NCBI GenBank assembly: GCA_035285405.1
Contig: JAYKJI010000372.1
Coordinates: 1 to 22,107 of the forward strand
DNA length: 22,107 nt
Direction: 5' to 3'
Origin: Woronichinia sp035285405
GTDB lineage: Bacteria > Cyanobacteriota > Cyanobacteriia > Cyanobacteriales > Microcystaceae
Each line of letters begins with the position of its first letter. The first letter of the stretch is position 1. Shown here piece by piece: positions 21,983 to 22,107 of this stretch. The translations under genes were made by a program, and so were the position numbers. The notes below the pieces were generated by a model, which was not told the DNA's origin, searched no databases, and worked only from the letters and a program-made list of their open reading frames with translations.

Positions 21983-22107
21983 CAGGGTCATTTCATTCTC
22001 GATCATAGCAACGAGTTTAATGAATTTTAGCACTCAAAAACGAGTCTTCATACAGCCTAAAACCTCGTATCCTCGTAGATGCACAAAACTGCACACTGGA
22101 AAATGAA
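21983..22107. mobile_element. ISAs1-type end inserted in the transposase remnant (window truncates it)
   Basis: CAGGGTCATTTCATTCTC starts at 21983 in the same orientation as the end at 21760, exactly where the transposase frame is interrupted at its conserved H-W pair. The 125 bases to the window edge hold no recognisable ORF and end in GGAAAATGAA, which would pair with TTTCATTC if the other terminus (ending CCCTG) lies just beyond the window. This looks like a non-autonomous ISAs1-derived element, but the right end is not seen. Confidence 0.45.

Noticed and set aside
21819..22106. 95-residue forward ORF at the right edge
   Set aside because: It is antisense to the ISAs1 transposase remnant and crosses the nested insertion junction; its protein resembles no family.

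Overview
This window is chromosomal DNA from a cyanobacterium, probably a unicellular one with moderate-to-low GC. The evidence is the abundance of the HIP1 octamer GCGATCGC plus a set of cyanobacterial core genes: the NDH-1 subunit NdhS, a Zur-type Fur regulator, the group 1 sigma factor SigA, a DUF1816 protein and a cyanobacterial TgpA-like membrane protein. The genus cannot be fixed by eye. No rRNA, tRNA or CRISPR array was recognised.

Layout. 1-269 is an edge with at most the tail of an unknown gene. 270-6196, all on the minus strand, holds glutathione reductase (gor), a decayed two-gene cassette (small antitoxin-like ORF plus nucleotidyltransferase), a duplicated scrap of a restriction-modification gene 3' end, and the large single-chain Eco57I-like restriction-modification (RM) protein. 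6433-8032 is core: ndhS, zur (minus), and the overlapping purS-purQ pair. 8033-8856 is a long non-coding leader before sigA. 10272-13875 holds an N-acylglucosamine 2-epimerase-family protein, a STAS-domain protein, Mini-RNase III and the SpoU-family methyltransferase RlmB. A nested palindromic repeat/MITE lies between the last two. 14010-15647 holds a DUF1816 protein, then cutA and a pentapeptide-repeat protein on the minus strand. 16114-18453 encodes a transglutaminase-fold membrane protein whose catalytic Cys position is Pro. From 18488 the window is accessory: a coiled-coil PD-(D/E)XK-type protein flanked by related HIP1 modules, a DUF262/HNH protein (GmrSD-like) overlapping a DUF2283 gene, a solitary HicB-like gene, and an ISAs1-type transposase remnant interrupted by a second ISAs1-type end.

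How it fits together. Two possible DNA-defence genes (the RM protein and the DUF262/HNH protein) lie in AT-rich accessory stretches at either end of a housekeeping core. The most informative structures are historical. The antitoxin-like/nucleotidyltransferase pair carries a frameshift, a stop that one C-to-T change explains in both overlapping genes, loss of the catalytic segment and an 18-bp duplication. It sits between two unequal copies of the RM gene 3' end, as if the cassette had arrived together with a replacement C-terminus. No complete new system could be demonstrated; the DUF262/HNH-DUF2283 pair with its 8-bp inverted repeat is the best intact candidate for functional interest.
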